The notes below the pieces were generated by a model, which made no database searches, had not been told where the DNA came from, and was given only the letters and a program-made list of their open reading frames with translations. Positions 1 to 8,878 of a stretch of DNA of 27,552 nucleotides are shown here, in pieces. A program made the translations under genes and the position numbers. The number at the start of each line of letters is the position of its first letter. The stretch's first letter is position 1. Origin of the DNA: Bacteroidota bacterium (lineage in GTDB: Bacteria; Bacteroidota; Bacteroidia; Bacteroidales; VadinHA17); contig JAKLFN010000006.1 of NCBI GenBank assembly GCA_022711195.1, positions 1 to 27,552 on the forward strand. Direction: 5' to 3'.

Positions 1-1
1 A

Positions 2-349
2 GATATCCCGGGAATAATCGAAGGAGCACACGAGGGAAAAGGACTAGGGATAAGGTTCCTCAGGCATATTGAAAGAAATTCAATACTTCTTTTCATGGTT
101 CCTGCCGACAGCAGCGACATACGTGCTGAATATGAGATACTTCTTAATGAGCTGAGACTATACAACCCCCAGCTTCTCGACAAGAAAAAGGTACTGGCAA
201 TATCCAAATCAGATCTTCTCGACGAGGAACTGATGAAGGAGACGAGAAAAGACCTTCCCGATTTGCCCAGGGTCTTTATTTCATCGGTAACCGGCGTCGG
301 TATACCTGCCCTGAAAGATATGATATGGAAAGTTATGACAGGATATTAA
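2..349 (+). CDS. obgE: GTPase Obg, 3' part (5' end outside window)
   Basis: This is the C-terminal part of the G domain of the ribosome-associated GTPase Obg, which acts in large-subunit assembly and stress control. The reading frame is open from base 2. The first visible residues, [16 protein letters not shown], match the G3/switch II region typical of Obg. The G4 motif is SKSD (about residues 64-67 of the fragment), a variant of NKxD, and the G5-like motif is ISSVTG. The frame stops soon after the G domain, so the C-terminal OCT domain found in some Obg proteins is absent, as is common in Bacteroidota. The N-terminal Obg fold and the Walker A motif lie outside the window. The next gene starts 10 bases after the stop. 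Identification is firm; only the symbol (obgE, obg or cgtA) varies by convention. Confidence 0.93.
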   Translation, partial: DIPGIIEGAHEGKGLGIRFLRHIERNSILLFMVPADSSDIRAEYEILLNELRLYNPQLLDKKKVLAISKSDLLDEELMKETRKDLPDLPRVFISSVTGVGIPALKDMIWKVMTGY

Positions 350-359
350 TGTTCTGAAA

Positions 360-956
360 ATGCTGGAGCAGCTCGACAAACAGCTTTTTCTCTTTCTTAA
401 CTCACTGAATGCACCATTTCTCGATCCGGTAATGTTTGCGATCAGCGGTAAGCTGATATGGGCTCCTCTTTATGTAGCCATTCTTGTCTGGCTGGGCATT
501 AATTATAAAAAAAGATTCCCTCTTATCCTTCTCTTTATCATTATCGCTGTCCTTCTTGCCGACCAGGGATCAGTACAGCTGTTCAAAAATATCTTTCACA
601 GGCTAAGGCCATGTCATGAACCATCGCTTGAAGGTATGGTCCACCTGGTGAACGGCAAATGCGGAGGCCTTTACGGGTTTGTATCATCACATGCAACCAA
701 TTCATTCAATGTGGCGGTGCTGAGCCTGCTCTTCATACGCAAAAGATGGTATTCAGTAAGCATACTCATCTGGGCGGCTGTGGTCGGCTACAGCAGGATC
801 TACCTTGGCGTTCATTATCCCGGTGATGTTATCTGCGGTGCGCTTCTCGGATCATTGATCGGTTGGGGGATTTACAAATTGTATAAATTAACTGAAAAGA
901 AGTTTTTAGATAATGGAGACTTTCTTAAAAGTCTTTTTAACCGCAAAGTACGCTAA
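360..956 (+). CDS. PAP2-family membrane phosphatase (undecaprenyl-diphosphatase/lipid phosphatase type)
   Basis: This 198-residue integral membrane protein carries the three PAP2 phosphatase motifs in order: K76-x6-R83-P84, the SSHA segment with H111 in the place of the usual PSGH, and S145-R146-x5-H152-x3-D156. H152 would be the nucleophile and H111 the acid/base. About five hydrophobic helices surround them. Family members remove phosphate from lipid phosphates or diphosphates such as undecaprenyl diphosphate and phosphatidylglycerol phosphate; the substrate here cannot be read from sequence. The ATG lies 10 bases after the obgE stop, suggesting co-transcription. The last five codons (NRKVR) and the stop fall inside an inverted repeat starting at 937, so the present C-terminus is probably repeat-derived and not conserved. 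Confidence 0.88.
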   Translation: MLEQLDKQLFLFLNSLNAPFLDPVMFAISGKLIWAPLYVAILVWLGINYKKRFPLILLFIIIAVLLADQGSVQLFKNIFHRLRPCHEPSLEGMVHLVNGKCGGLYGFVSSHATNSFNVAVLSLLFIRKRWYSVSILIWAAVVGYSRIYLGVHYPGDVICGALLGSLIGWGIYKLYKLTEKKFLDNGDFLKSLFNRKVR

Positions 957-1041
957 GTATTCGCGAAGAACGCAAAGATAAATCATTGAAAATAAGCACT
1001 CTGCGATCTTTGCGTCAGATCTTTGCGACCTTTGCGGTTAA
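937..1041. repeat. CGCAAAG-type imperfect inverted repeat
   Basis: The arm TTAACCGCAAAG at 937-948 is exactly complementary to CTTTGCGGTTAA at 1030-1041. Inward of these the two sides keep matching imperfectly through several CGCAAAG / CTTTGCG units. The left arm overlaps the last codons and stop of the PAP2 gene. The right arm runs into an ATG at 1041 that is in frame with the lipoate ligase. No transposase is present. It resembles a dispersed intergenic palindromic element, and the same GTACGCAAAG motif recurs in the terminator hairpin at 26625-26663. It could fold in RNA and act as a weak terminator or processing site, but there is no clear T-run after it. Confidence 0.75.
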
Positions 1042-1076
1042 TGGATTTCACCTTGAGAGACCTACACAAGTTACTT

Positions 1077-2024
1077 ATGCTCTGTATAAATCTTCAATCA
1101 ACCGATCCCTGCTACAACCTTGCCGTTGATGAATTTCTTCTTAAAAACAGGAGAGAAGATTTCCTGGTGTTGTCGGTCAACGATCCTACTGTAGTAATCG
1201 GGAAGCACCAGGTGGCACACCGCGAAGCTGAAACAAAGTTTGTAACGGAAAGAGGAATTCCTGTGATCAGGAGAATATCGGGCGGCGGCGCTGTGTACCA
1301 CGACCATGGAAACCTGAACTTCTCATTTATACTACAGAGCAGCCATGGTACCCAGGTCGATTTCAGAAAATATACCCTTCCGGTTATTGATTTCCTTTCA
1401 ACCCTGGGAGTTGATTCGCGCTTTGAAGGAAAGAACGATCTTAAAGTCGACGGCTTTAAGGTTTCAGGAAATGCAGAACATGTCTTCCGGCAGAGGGTCC
1501 TTCATCACGGCACACTGCTTTTCAGTTCACAGATGGAAATGCTCAGGAAGACACTACGGAAAGATACATCACCTTACATAACCAGGGCAGTAGCCTCAAA
1601 CCCTTCACCGGTGATGAACCTGAGTGAGAGAATCACAGGGATGAAAATGCCGGAATTCATCTCCTCAATGCTGAATTTCTTTCTCGAAAGAAACACCCTT
1701 AACACGATTGCTGAACTTTCACCCGGCGAGGAAGCCTCAGTAAGGGAACTTGCCGGAACAAGATACAGCAGCTGGGAATGGAATTATGCATACGGACCAG
1801 AATACCAGCTGAATAAATCATTTGAAGCCTTTGGAAAAACACACCATTATACTGTCTCAGTGAGTGATGGGATAATCAGGGAATGTATCATTGAAGGTTC
1901 AGCGGCAATGTCGGCAATTGCCGGCAGGCTGACCGGATGCAGGCATATGCCGGATGATCTGGACAGGATTCTTGCTGACGAAAATGAAGATATGAGAACC
2001 CTGGTAAAGGATGTATTATTCTAA
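1077..2024 (+). CDS. lplA: Lipoate-protein ligase A family
   Basis: This protein attaches lipoate, via lipoyl-AMP, to lysines of the E2 and GcvH lipoyl domains. From the chosen start it is 315 residues. The biotin/lipoate-ligase fold motif RRISGGGAVYHD is at residues 65-76, followed by GNLNFSF. The conserved ligase lysine is K128 in DGFKVSGNA, followed by HHGTLLF. The C-terminal part (about 245-315) looks like the LplA accessory domain. I chose ATG 1077 because it gives the family-like beginning MLCINLQSTDP. An in-frame ATG at 1041 and a TTG at 1023 lie within or at the edge of the upstream inverted repeat and would encode an unrelated leader. No good ribosome binding site supports any of the three. 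The gene is followed closely by the acyltransferase. Confidence 0.9.
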   Translation: MLCINLQSTDPCYNLAVDEFLLKNRREDFLVLSVNDPTVVIGKHQVAHREAETKFVTERGIPVIRRISGGGAVYHDHGNLNFSFILQSSHGTQVDFRKYTLPVIDFLSTLGVDSRFEGKNDLKVDGFKVSGNAEHVFRQRVLHHGTLLFSSQMEMLRKTLRKDTSPYITRAVASNPSPVMNLSERITGMKMPEFISSMLNFFLERNTLNTIAELSPGEEASVRELAGTRYSSWEWNYAYGPEYQLNKSFEAFGKTHHYTVSVSDGIIRECIIEGSAAMSAIAGRLTGCRHMPDDLDRILADENEDMRTLVKDVLF

Positions 2025-2049
2025 GGGGAGAATTACTTACTTTTGCTGC

Positions 2050-2793
2050 ATGGATATTTTAAGATCTATCATCGTATGGCTCGTCGGAGCCGGTATTATT
2101 GTCATACTCTTTCCCCTCTCTTTTTTAGTCTGGCTTTTTGCGCTTCCTTTTGACAGGAAAAGAAAAGCAATACATTTTATGCTGATCATTCATGCCATGG
2201 TACTCTCTTACGCCATTCCTGTCTGGAAGATTACCATCGAGGGCAGGAAGAAAGCAGTAAAGGGAACTACATACGTTATTATTTCAAATCACCAGTCGAT
2301 ACTTGATATTTTACTGATAAACTGTCTCCGCTACCGCTTCAAATGGATATCAAAAATTGAAAATACCAGAGTGCCTTTCGTCGGCTGGTATCTTCGGATG
2401 GCTGATTATATTGTTGTCAATCGCGGCGATAAGGAGAGCAAGGAGAAAATGCTGGAAGAATCGTACAGGTGTCTTCGCGGAGGAACATCAATCATGCTTT
2501 TTCCTGAAGGAACAAGGTCAGCTGACAACCAGATCGGATTCTTCAAAAGAGGTGCTTTCCAGCTGGCTCTGAAAGCTAATGTTCCTGTTCTGCCTGTGCT
2601 GATCGAAGGGACCGGAGGCGTACTTCCGAAACACGGACTTATCTTCGGTGGTTTTCATAACATAACGATCCGTGTTCTCGACCCGGTATCGCCTGAAGAA
2701 TTCGGTACCACCGATCATGATCAGCTTGCTTTAAGATTTCAGAATATGATGACCGACGCCATGAGGGAGCTCAGGGCAGAAAAAAACAGATAA
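2050..2793 (+). CDS. plsC: 1-acyl-sn-glycerol-3-phosphate acyltransferase (PlsC family)
   Basis: This enzyme acylates lysophosphatidic acid to phosphatidic acid at the inner membrane. The 247-residue protein has an N-terminal hydrophobic segment (about residues 5-32). The catalytic H-x4-D motif is NHQSILD (H81, D86), the substrate-binding motif is FPEGTRS (151-157), and VPVLPV follows downstream, all in the expected order and spacing. An upstream in-frame ATG at 2011 would add 13 residues and overlap lplA by 14 bases. I prefer 2050, where the membrane segment begins right after the start, but 2011 cannot be excluded. The stop overlaps the next start (TAATG), so translation is probably coupled. 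Other lyso-lipid acyltransferases share these motifs, so the exact acceptor is inferred. Confidence 0.88.
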   Translation: MDILRSIIVWLVGAGIIVILFPLSFLVWLFALPFDRKRKAIHFMLIIHAMVLSYAIPVWKITIEGRKKAVKGTTYVIISNHQSILDILLINCLRYRFKWISKIENTRVPFVGWYLRMADYIVVNRGDKESKEKMLEESYRCLRGGTSIMLFPEGTRSADNQIGFFKRGAFQLALKANVPVLPVLIEGTGGVLPKHGLIFGGFHNITIRVLDPVSPEEFGTTDHDQLALRFQNMMTDAMRELRAEKNR

Positions 2794-3569
2794 TGTCGCA
2801 ATCACCGGAATACAGGCAGATTCTTCACAGGATGGGGTATTACAACTACCAGCATGGCCTTATTCACCGCCACCTTAATCAGAACAGCGGTTGGGACGAT
2901 CATCTGAAGCGGTGCAGGGAATTTATTCTTAAGGCAGCCGACATTGTCAAGCATGAGAAAATCAGTGTCCTCGGCAGCGGCTGGCTTATGGAGCTCCCGC
3001 TGGCAGAACTGTCTGAACGAACACGACAGATAACTCTGTACGATATAGTACATCCGCCTGAGGTAATTGAGCAGACGGCACAAATCGGAAATGTAAAACT
3101 TGTGGAGAGCGACCTTTCGGGAGGACTCATTGCTGAAGTATGGAGCAAAGCCGGCGGCATGAGGTTCTTTAACAGGCTTAAATCGCTGGAAGATATCAAT
3201 ATCCCGGAGTTTATACCCACTGATGATCCCGGGATGATCATTTCACTGAATCTGCTTACACAGCTCGAAATACTTCCCGAAAAACTGCTCAGAAAAAAAA
3301 TCTCTGCATGTAATGATGAATTCATGACATTCAGGAAGAGGGTGCAGGAGAACCATATCGCCTTCCTGAAAAAGCATACTTCAGTGATAATATCCGATGT
3401 TGCTGAGATTCTTATTGATGCTGATGGGAACAGCCATGAGAACCAGACCCTGCTTACGTCACTTCCTGAAGGGAGGATCAGTGAAAGCTGGATATGGGAT
3501 TTTGACCTGGCACATGCCGACTATATACAGAGGAAATCACAGTTCAGTGTAGCCGCTGCACTCATTTAA
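2793..3569 (+). CDS. Uncharacterised protein, Rossmann-like, possible SAM-dependent methyltransferase
   Basis: I do not recognise this 258-residue soluble protein with certainty. Its central part resembles a class I methyltransferase core. A first strand and loop ISVLGSGW is near residues 56-63, an acidic-ended second strand ITLYDIV near 79-85, a VKLVESDLSG segment near 100-109 could be the third strand, and SLNLLTQLEILP near 151-162 sits where such enzymes often have motif IV. SVIISDVAE near 197-205 would be a later strand. The N-terminus is rich in Tyr, His and Asn (MGYYNYQHGLIHRHLNQN). Its start overlaps the plsC stop by one base, so it is translationally coupled to it, which could hint at a lipid or envelope substrate. 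No membrane segment or signal peptide is seen. Confidence 0.7.
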   Translation: MSQSPEYRQILHRMGYYNYQHGLIHRHLNQNSGWDDHLKRCREFILKAADIVKHEKISVLGSGWLMELPLAELSERTRQITLYDIVHPPEVIEQTAQIGNVKLVESDLSGGLIAEVWSKAGGMRFFNRLKSLEDINIPEFIPTDDPGMIISLNLLTQLEILPEKLLRKKISACNDEFMTFRKRVQENHIAFLKKHTSVIISDVAEILIDADGNSHENQTLLTSLPEGRISESWIWDFDLAHADYIQRKSQFSVAAALI

Positions 3570-3603
3570 AATCCCTTTTATCAACATTTTACTGACAGGG
3601 TAA

Positions 3604-3675
3604 CCGTCAATCAATCAGAAAAATATTCGGGGAAATCACTTTTTGTCATTTTTTGATTGATTAGAAATCCGTCAA
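3604..3675. repeat. AT-rich inverted repeat with flanking direct repeats upstream of parE
   Basis: AATCAATCAGAAAAAT at 3609-3624 is complementary to ATTTTTTGATTGATT at 3648-3662 except for one bulged G. CCGTCAA occurs as a direct repeat at both edges (3604-3610 and 3669-3675). The element lies between the stop of the preceding gene (3569) and the parE promoter boxes. There is no T-run after the hairpin, so it is not a classical terminator. An operator or an untranslated structural element is possible but not shown. Confidence 0.5.
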
Positions 3676-3695
3676 ATTGTTGAAAAATTGACCGG

Positions 3696-3723
3696 TTGCG
3701 AGCATTGTAAATCCTTATATTTG
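3696..3723 (+). promoter_or_regulatory. Probable Bacteroidota sigma-ABfr promoter for parE-parC-aroK
   Basis: TATATTTG at 3716-3723 matches the Bacteroidota -7 box TAnnTTTG perfectly. A TTG at 3696-3698 lies 17 bases upstream as a candidate -33 element, slightly short of the usual spacing. Transcription would begin near 3730, leaving a leader of only about 12 bases before the ATG at 3742. This argues against the in-frame TTG start at 3688, which would lie upstream of the promoter. Confidence 0.65.
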
Positions 3724-3741
3724 CGCAAAAATTTTCTCAAA

Positions 3742-5589
3742 ATGACGGTTGTCGGATATTCGGAGGAGCATATAAAGACCCTTGAGTGGAGAGAGCATAT
3801 CCGCCTGCGTCCCGGGATGTATATCGGAAAGCTTGGCGACGGCTCATCGCAGGATGACGGAGTTTATGTACTGCTGAAAGAGGTCATGGATAATGCAATC
3901 GATGAGCACATGATGGGCTTCGGCAAGAAGATAGAAGTATCAATTACCGGCAGGGAGGTACGGGTGCGTGACTATGGCCGCGGGATACCCCTGGGCAAGC
4001 TCCATGATGCAGTATCTAAAATGAATACCGGAGCCAAGTACGACTCCAAGGCTTTTAAGAAATCGGTAGGCCTCAACGGCGTTGGCGTTAAAGCTGTCAA
4101 TGCCCTCTCGTCGCGATTCCTGATAAAATCGTTCCGCGACGGCCAGGTAAAAGCAGCCGAATTTGAACATGGCCTTACAATAAAAGAGTTCCCCCTGAAG
4201 TCAACAAGCGAGGAAAACGGCACAGAAGTAATTTTTCAACCCGACGAGGAGATGTTCGGAAACTACTTCTTCATTTCCGAATACGTAGATTCCATGCTGA
4301 AAAACTACGTATACCTCAACTCGGGGCTGGTCATCAACTTTAATGGAAATAAGTTCTTTTCAAGGAACGGCCTTGCCGACCTCCTCAATGAGAACATGAG
4401 CAAAGAGGGTCTTTACCCGCTGATCCATCTGCGTGGCGACGATATCGAAATAGCATTTACCCACGGAACACAATACGGTGAAGATTATTACAGCTTCGTG
4501 AACGGCCAGAATACCACACAGGGCGGAACACACCTGGCTGCATTCAAGGAGGGACTGGTAAGAACAATCAAGGATTTTTATAAGAAAGACTTTGATTCAG
4601 CCGATATAAAAACATCGATTATTGCGGCTATCAGCATAAAGGTCGAGGAGCCCATCTTTGAGTCACAGACAAAAACAAAACTGGGCTCAAAAGATATGGG
4701 CCCGGAAGGGCCTTCCGTAAGAAATTTCATCGTCGAGTTCCTTAAGAAAGCTCTCGATGATTTTCTGCACAAGAACCCGGAAACAGCAAGAATACTTCTT
4801 CAGAAAATCCAGGATTCGGAGAAAGAGCGAAAAGCCATTTCGTCGATCCAGAAACTTGCCCGGGAACGTGCAAAAAAGGTGAACCTTCATAATAAGAAGC
4901 TCAGGGACTGCAGGATACATTACAACACCAGCGACGACAGGAAACTCGATTCTACTCTATTCATAACCGAGGGCGATTCCGCAAGCGGCTCAATCACAAA
5001 ATCGCGCAACGTTGAGACACAGGCTGTCTTCAGCCTTCGCGGCAAACCACTCAATACATACGGGCTGACAAAGAAAATCGTTTATGAAAACGAAGAGTTC
5101 AACCTTCTCCAGGCAGCCCTCAATATCGAGGAAGATATTGAGAACCTCCGTTATAATAATGTCATCATTGCAACAGATGCCGACGTCGATGGAATGCATA
5201 TAAGACTCCTCCTTCTGACTTTTTTCCTCCAGTTCTTCCCCGACCTTGTCAGAAAGGGACATGTTTATATTCTTCAGACTCCTCTTTTCAGGGTGAGAAA
5301 CAAAAAAGAAACGAGGTATTGCTATACACCCGATGAGCAGCAGAAAGCTATTAAGGCCCTTGGTCCTAACCCTGAAATTACCAGGTTCAAGGGATTGGGC
5401 GAAATATCACCCGACGAGTTCATCCATTTCATCGGAAAAGATATGAGGCTTGAACCTGTGAGAATGAAGAAACAGGATACGGTGAACGGATATCTTGAAT
5501 TTTATATGGGGAAGAATACCCCTGAACGCCAGGATTTTATAATTGACAACCTGCGGATAGAGGTCGATAAGGTTGAAGAAGAAGTGTAA
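3742..5589 (+). CDS. parE: DNA topoisomerase IV subunit B
   Basis: This is the ATPase and Toprim subunit of the type IIA topoisomerase that decatenates daughter chromosomes. It is 615 residues from ATG 3742. The GHKL ATPase motifs are EVMDNAIDE (47-55), DYGRGIP (77-83) and [13 protein letters not shown] (110-122). The transducer loop carries QTKTKLG. The Toprim domain has EGDSASGS (E410) and DADVDGMH (metal-binding acidic residues at 479, 481 and 483), followed by RFKGLGE. Its adjacency to parC, and a length short of the large-insert gyrase B form, favour topoisomerase IV over gyrase. The start is set by the promoter box just upstream and by the usual N-terminal context before RPGMYIG (24-30). 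Calling it gyrB is the only realistic alternative. Confidence 0.93.
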   Translation: MTVVGYSEEHIKTLEWREHIRLRPGMYIGKLGDGSSQDDGVYVLLKEVMDNAIDEHMMGFGKKIEVSITGREVRVRDYGRGIPLGKLHDAVSKMNTGAKYDSKAFKKSVGLNGVGVKAVNALSSRFLIKSFRDGQVKAAEFEHGLTIKEFPLKSTSEENGTEVIFQPDEEMFGNYFFISEYVDSMLKNYVYLNSGLVINFNGNKFFSRNGLADLLNENMSKEGLYPLIHLRGDDIEIAFTHGTQYGEDYYSFVNGQNTTQGGTHLAAFKEGLVRTIKDFYKKDFDSADIKTSIIAAISIKVEEPIFESQTKTKLGSKDMGPEGPSVRNFIVEFLKKALDDFLHKNPETARILLQKIQDSEKERKAISSIQKLARERAKKVNLHNKKLRDCRIHYNTSDDRKLDSTLFITEGDSASGSITKSRNVETQAVFSLRGKPLNTYGLTKKIVYENEEFNLLQAALNIEEDIENLRYNNVIIATDADVDGMHIRLLLLTFFLQFFPDLVRKGHVYILQTPLFRVRNKKETRYCYTPDEQQKAIKALGPNPEITRFKGLGEISPDEFIHFIGKDMRLEPVRMKKQDTVNGYLEFYMGKNTPERQDFIIDNLRIEVDKVEEEV

Positions 5590-5610
5590 TTTTTAGAACA
5601 GCAGTGCGGT

Positions 5611-8217
5611 ATGATACTTGTTGAAGATTATGAACCCGAATCAGGAAAAGGTGTTGATCCAGAAGGCCCTGTGGCCCTTCATACGGTGACAGCCCTCTCG
5701 GGAATGTACCAGGACTGGTTCCTTGATTATGCATCATATGTTATCCTTGAGCGTGCAGTTCCCGACCTGAACGACGGTTTGAAACCTGTGCAGCGCAGAC
5801 TGCTCCATTCAATGAAAAGAATGGACGACGGCCGCTTCAATAAGGTCGCAAATATCATAGGACATACAATGCAGTTCCACCCTCATGGCGATGCATCGAT
5901 AGGTGATGCACTTGTCCAGCTGGGCGAAAAAGAACTGCTCATCGATACACAGGGCAACTGGGGGAATATTCTTACAGGCGACAGCGCAGCAGCTCCCAGG
6001 TATATAGAGGCACGCCTGTCGAAATTTGCCCTCGATGTAATTTTCAACCCCAAAACGACCGACTGGAAACTTTCATACGACGGCAGGAATAAGGAACCTG
6101 TCACACTGCCTGTAAAGTTTCCCCTTCTCCTGGCCATGGGAGTGGAAGGGATTGCCGTCGGACTGGCATCGAAGATCCTTCCGCATAACTTCAATGAGCT
6201 CATCGATGCAACCATCGATTACCTTCAGGGAAAAGAATTCGCCATTTATCCCGATTTCCCGACTGGCGGACTGATCGATATTTCAAAATATAATGACGGC
6301 CAGCGGGGCGGTGTGATTAAGGTACGCGCCAAGATTGAGAAGGTCGATAAGAAAGAGCTGATAATTACAGAGATACCCTTCGGAAAGACAACATCGACAC
6401 TTATCGAGTCGATAATTCGCGCAAATGAGAAAGGGAAGATCAAGATCAAAAAGATCGACGATAATACTGCAGCAAAAGTAGAGATCGTAATCCAGCTGAT
6501 GCCTGGCATATCGCCCGATATGACCATCGATGCACTCTATGCATTTACCGACTGCGAATACTCCATCTCGCCGAATACATGTGTTATCAATGGCAGTAAA
6601 CCTTCATTCATGGGGGTGAGCGACATATTGAAACATTCAGTCGACAGGACTGTTCAGCTGCTTAAAACAGAACTGGAGATCAGGAAGAAAGAACTCCAGG
6701 AAGAGTGGCACATGTCGTCACTCGAAAAAATATTTATCGAAGAGAAGATATACCGCGATATTGAGAACTGCGAGACATGGGAAGCCGTCATCGCCGCAAT
6801 AGATAAAGGGCTTAAGCCTTTCAGGAAGAAGCTGCTTCGCGACATAACACGCGACGACATCATCAGCCTTACAGAGATAAAGATCAAGAGGATATCTAAA
6901 TTTGATGCAAAAAAAGCCGATGAGTTTATAAAAGGGCTTGAGATCGAGCTCGACGAGGTAAAAAATCACCTTAAGAACATAATCCCCTATGCAATAAATT
7001 ATTTCAAGCAGATCAAAAAGAAATACGGCAAGGGAAGGGAAAGAAAAACAGAGATCAGGAGCTTCGACACCATCCAGGCTGCCAAGGTTGTGGCCAATAA
7101 TGCAAAACTCTATGCCAATTTCAGGGAAGGATTCATCGGCACAGGGCTCAGGAAAGATGAATTTGTGTGCGACTGCTCAGATATCGATGATATAATTGTT
7201 GTCCGTAAAGATGGTGCATATCTTATTACTAAGGTTTCCGACAAGGTCTTTGTTGGTGCCGATATTATACATGCAGCAGTCTTTATCAAAAACGATGAAC
7301 GGACAATCTACAATGTCGTTTACCAGGATGGCAAGGATGGTCCGCTGCTGGTAAAAAGATGTGCCCTGACAGGTCTGACACGCGATAAGGAGTACAATCT
7401 AACAAGGGGAACAGCAGGTTCGAAGATAGTGTATTTCAGCGCCAACCCGAACGGGGAAGCAGAGGTTATTAAGATATTCCATAAGCCCAAAGCAAGGCTC
7501 AAGAAGCTGGAGTTTGAGTTTGATTTCGGCCAGCTTAACATAAAGGGCAAATCGTCGATGGGTAACATACTTACGAAGAACCCTGTTCATAAAGTGGCGC
7601 TCAAGGAAAAAGGCCTTTCAACACTTGGAGGAAGGAAGATCTGGTTCGACGATGCGGTATTCCGCCTTAATGTCGACGGAAGAGGATTATTCCTTGGAGA
7701 ATTCAGCGCCGATGACAAGATACTGGTGATCACCAAGAACGGTTTCTTCAGGCATGCCACCTTTGACCTTACAAACCATTTCGAGGAGAATATACTTGTT
7801 ATCGAAAAATTCAGGCCAGGGAAGGTATATTCTGCAATATACTGGGATGCCGAACAGAAGTTTTATTACCTGAAAAGGTTTACTATCGAGGAATCGGAGA
7901 AGCCGCAGTGTTTTATAAACGAGGATCCTGAGTCGAAGCTCATAAGCCTTACCGAGGTTGAGTACCCGAGGTTTGAAATAAAATTCGGCGGGAAGCACAA
8001 AACCCGCGATAATGAGATCATCGAAGTGGCAGGATTCATAGGTGTGAAGAGCTTTAAGGCTAAAGGCAAAAGGCTTACCAGCTTCATGGTGGAAAATATC
8101 CAGGAGATAGAACCTGTTGTGAAATCTGAAAGCAAGCCTGCCGCCTCAGATAACGTCGACGAGGAGCCGCCGTCACATACCCATGACGACCCGGCCCAGA
8201 TGAAACTGGAACTCTGA
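5611..8217 (+). CDS. parC: DNA topoisomerase IV subunit A
   Basis: This is the DNA breakage-rejoining subunit that partners ParE. It is 868 residues. The winged-helix domain contains DGLKPVQRRLL (55-65), the quinolone-determining region QFHPHGDAS (88-96) and the catalytic tyrosine Y131 in APRYIEAR. A long coiled-coil gate region runs to about residue 480. The C-terminal part (about 520-830) looks like the DNA-wrapping beta-pinwheel. No gyrase-type QRRGGRG box is seen, which supports ParC over GyrA. The last 30 residues are acidic and low in complexity. It starts 21 bases after parE, and its stop overlaps the aroK start by one base (ATGA arrangement), implying one transcript and coupled translation with aroK. 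Confidence 0.93.
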   Translation: MILVEDYEPESGKGVDPEGPVALHTVTALSGMYQDWFLDYASYVILERAVPDLNDGLKPVQRRLLHSMKRMDDGRFNKVANIIGHTMQFHPHGDASIGDALVQLGEKELLIDTQGNWGNILTGDSAAAPRYIEARLSKFALDVIFNPKTTDWKLSYDGRNKEPVTLPVKFPLLLAMGVEGIAVGLASKILPHNFNELIDATIDYLQGKEFAIYPDFPTGGLIDISKYNDGQRGGVIKVRAKIEKVDKKELIITEIPFGKTTSTLIESIIRANEKGKIKIKKIDDNTAAKVEIVIQLMPGISPDMTIDALYAFTDCEYSISPNTCVINGSKPSFMGVSDILKHSVDRTVQLLKTELEIRKKELQEEWHMSSLEKIFIEEKIYRDIENCETWEAVIAAIDKGLKPFRKKLLRDITRDDIISLTEIKIKRISKFDAKKADEFIKGLEIELDEVKNHLKNIIPYAINYFKQIKKKYGKGRERKTEIRSFDTIQAAKVVANNAKLYANFREGFIGTGLRKDEFVCDCSDIDDIIVVRKDGAYLITKVSDKVFVGADIIHAAVFIKNDERTIYNVVYQDGKDGPLLVKRCALTGLTRDKEYNLTRGTAGSKIVYFSANPNGEAEVIKIFHKPKARLKKLEFEFDFGQLNIKGKSSMGNILTKNPVHKVALKEKGLSTLGGRKIWFDDAVFRLNVDGRGLFLGEFSADDKILVITKNGFFRHATFDLTNHFEENILVIEKFRPGKVYSAIYWDAEQKFYYLKRFTIEESEKPQCFINEDPESKLISLTEVEYPRFEIKFGGKHKTRDNEIIEVAGFIGVKSFKAKGKRLTSFMVENIQEIEPVVKSESKPAASDNVDEEPPSHTHDDPAQMKLEL

Positions 8218-8741
8218 TGACAGACAAAAAGATAGTCTATATCATCGGCTTCATGGGCAGCGGAAAATCTACCGCAGGAAAAAAAATAGCATCATTGCTC
8301 GGCTGCACATTCATCGATATAGACAGGAAAATTGAAGAAGCTGCAGGAAAATCAATACCTGAGATTTTTTCACTTGACGGAGAGGAACATTTCAGAAAAA
8401 TGGAGTCAGAGGTCCTGAAAGGAATCGGGACCGACAATCTTACTATTGTCTCAACCGGGGGAGGCACTCCATGTCATGGCGATAATCTGGATTATATGCT
8501 TGCCACAGGAGTAACGGTTTATCTTAAAATGACACCGGAACAGCTGACTTATCGTCTGCTTGAATCAACTTCTTCGCGGCCATTAATAAAAAATATTTCC
8601 GATGAAGATCTTCCCGGATTTATCACCAGGGTTCTTTCAGTAAGGGAGCGTTGGTACAGCCAGGCAGATATAATTATAGAGGGTATAAATCTCGATATCA
8701 AGAAGTTAATAGAACTGATTAAAGAACAGATAGCTGTCTGA
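8217..8741 (+). CDS. aroK: Shikimate kinase
   Basis: This cytoplasmic enzyme phosphorylates shikimate at the 3-hydroxyl in the chorismate pathway. The 174-residue length is normal. The P-loop is GFMGSGKST (11-19). The shikimate-binding residues appear as D34/D36 in FIDIDRKIE, R60 in EEHFRKMESE and GGG at 81-83 in STGGGTP. The lid arginine is R121 in SRPLI, and R143/R145 near RERWY complete the set. The start codon overlaps the parC stop, so it is translated as part of the parE-parC-aroK unit. Nothing in it is odd apart from being tied to topoisomerase genes, which share no pathway with it. Confidence 0.94.
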   Translation: MTDKKIVYIIGFMGSGKSTAGKKIASLLGCTFIDIDRKIEEAAGKSIPEIFSLDGEEHFRKMESEVLKGIGTDNLTIVSTGGGTPCHGDNLDYMLATGVTVYLKMTPEQLTYRLLESTSSRPLIKNISDEDLPGFITRVLSVRERWYSQADIIIEGINLDIKKLIELIKEQIAV

Positions 8742-8878
8742 TACTCATTCCCTGCACACTCAGGCTGCAATGCAAGACCAACAATTTTTGGTGTTTTGTC
8801 AAAAAAAAAATGCCTGAGTGCCGTAAATAAGATTAAATGCTTAATTTTAGTACGCATTTAAAAAAACGGGGAAAAAGA
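8742..8878 (+). promoter_or_regulatory. Intergenic spacer before the six-gene unit, with inverted repeats; probable promoter region
   Basis: This 137-base spacer separates aroK from the membrane-protein operon. CACTCAGGC at 8757-8765 is complementary to GCCTGAGTG at 8812-8820, enclosing a short hairpin ACCAA/TTGGT (8777-8781 / 8788-8792) and an A-run at 8801-8810. Two near-matches to TAnnTTTG occur: AATTTTTG at 8783-8790 and TAATTTTA at 8842-8849, each one base off and neither with a clear -33 partner. A new transcription unit probably begins here, but the exact promoter is not decided. Confidence 0.4.

Noticed and set aside
2900..3325. 141-codon open frame on the minus strand
   Set aside because: It lies wholly inside the + strand Rossmann-like gene and is Ser/Ile-rich with no recognisable motif or start signal; it looks like a codon-usage shadow.
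3688..3741. In-frame TTG extension of ParE by 18 residues
   Set aside because: It lies upstream of and across the likely promoter box, and the encoded leader does not resemble ParE N-termini.
8757..8820. Inverted repeat CACTCAGGC/GCCTGAGTG as a terminator for aroK
   Set aside because: The arms are 46 bases apart, with the A-run inside the loop and no T-run following on the + strand, so I kept it only as a noted repeat in the spacer.
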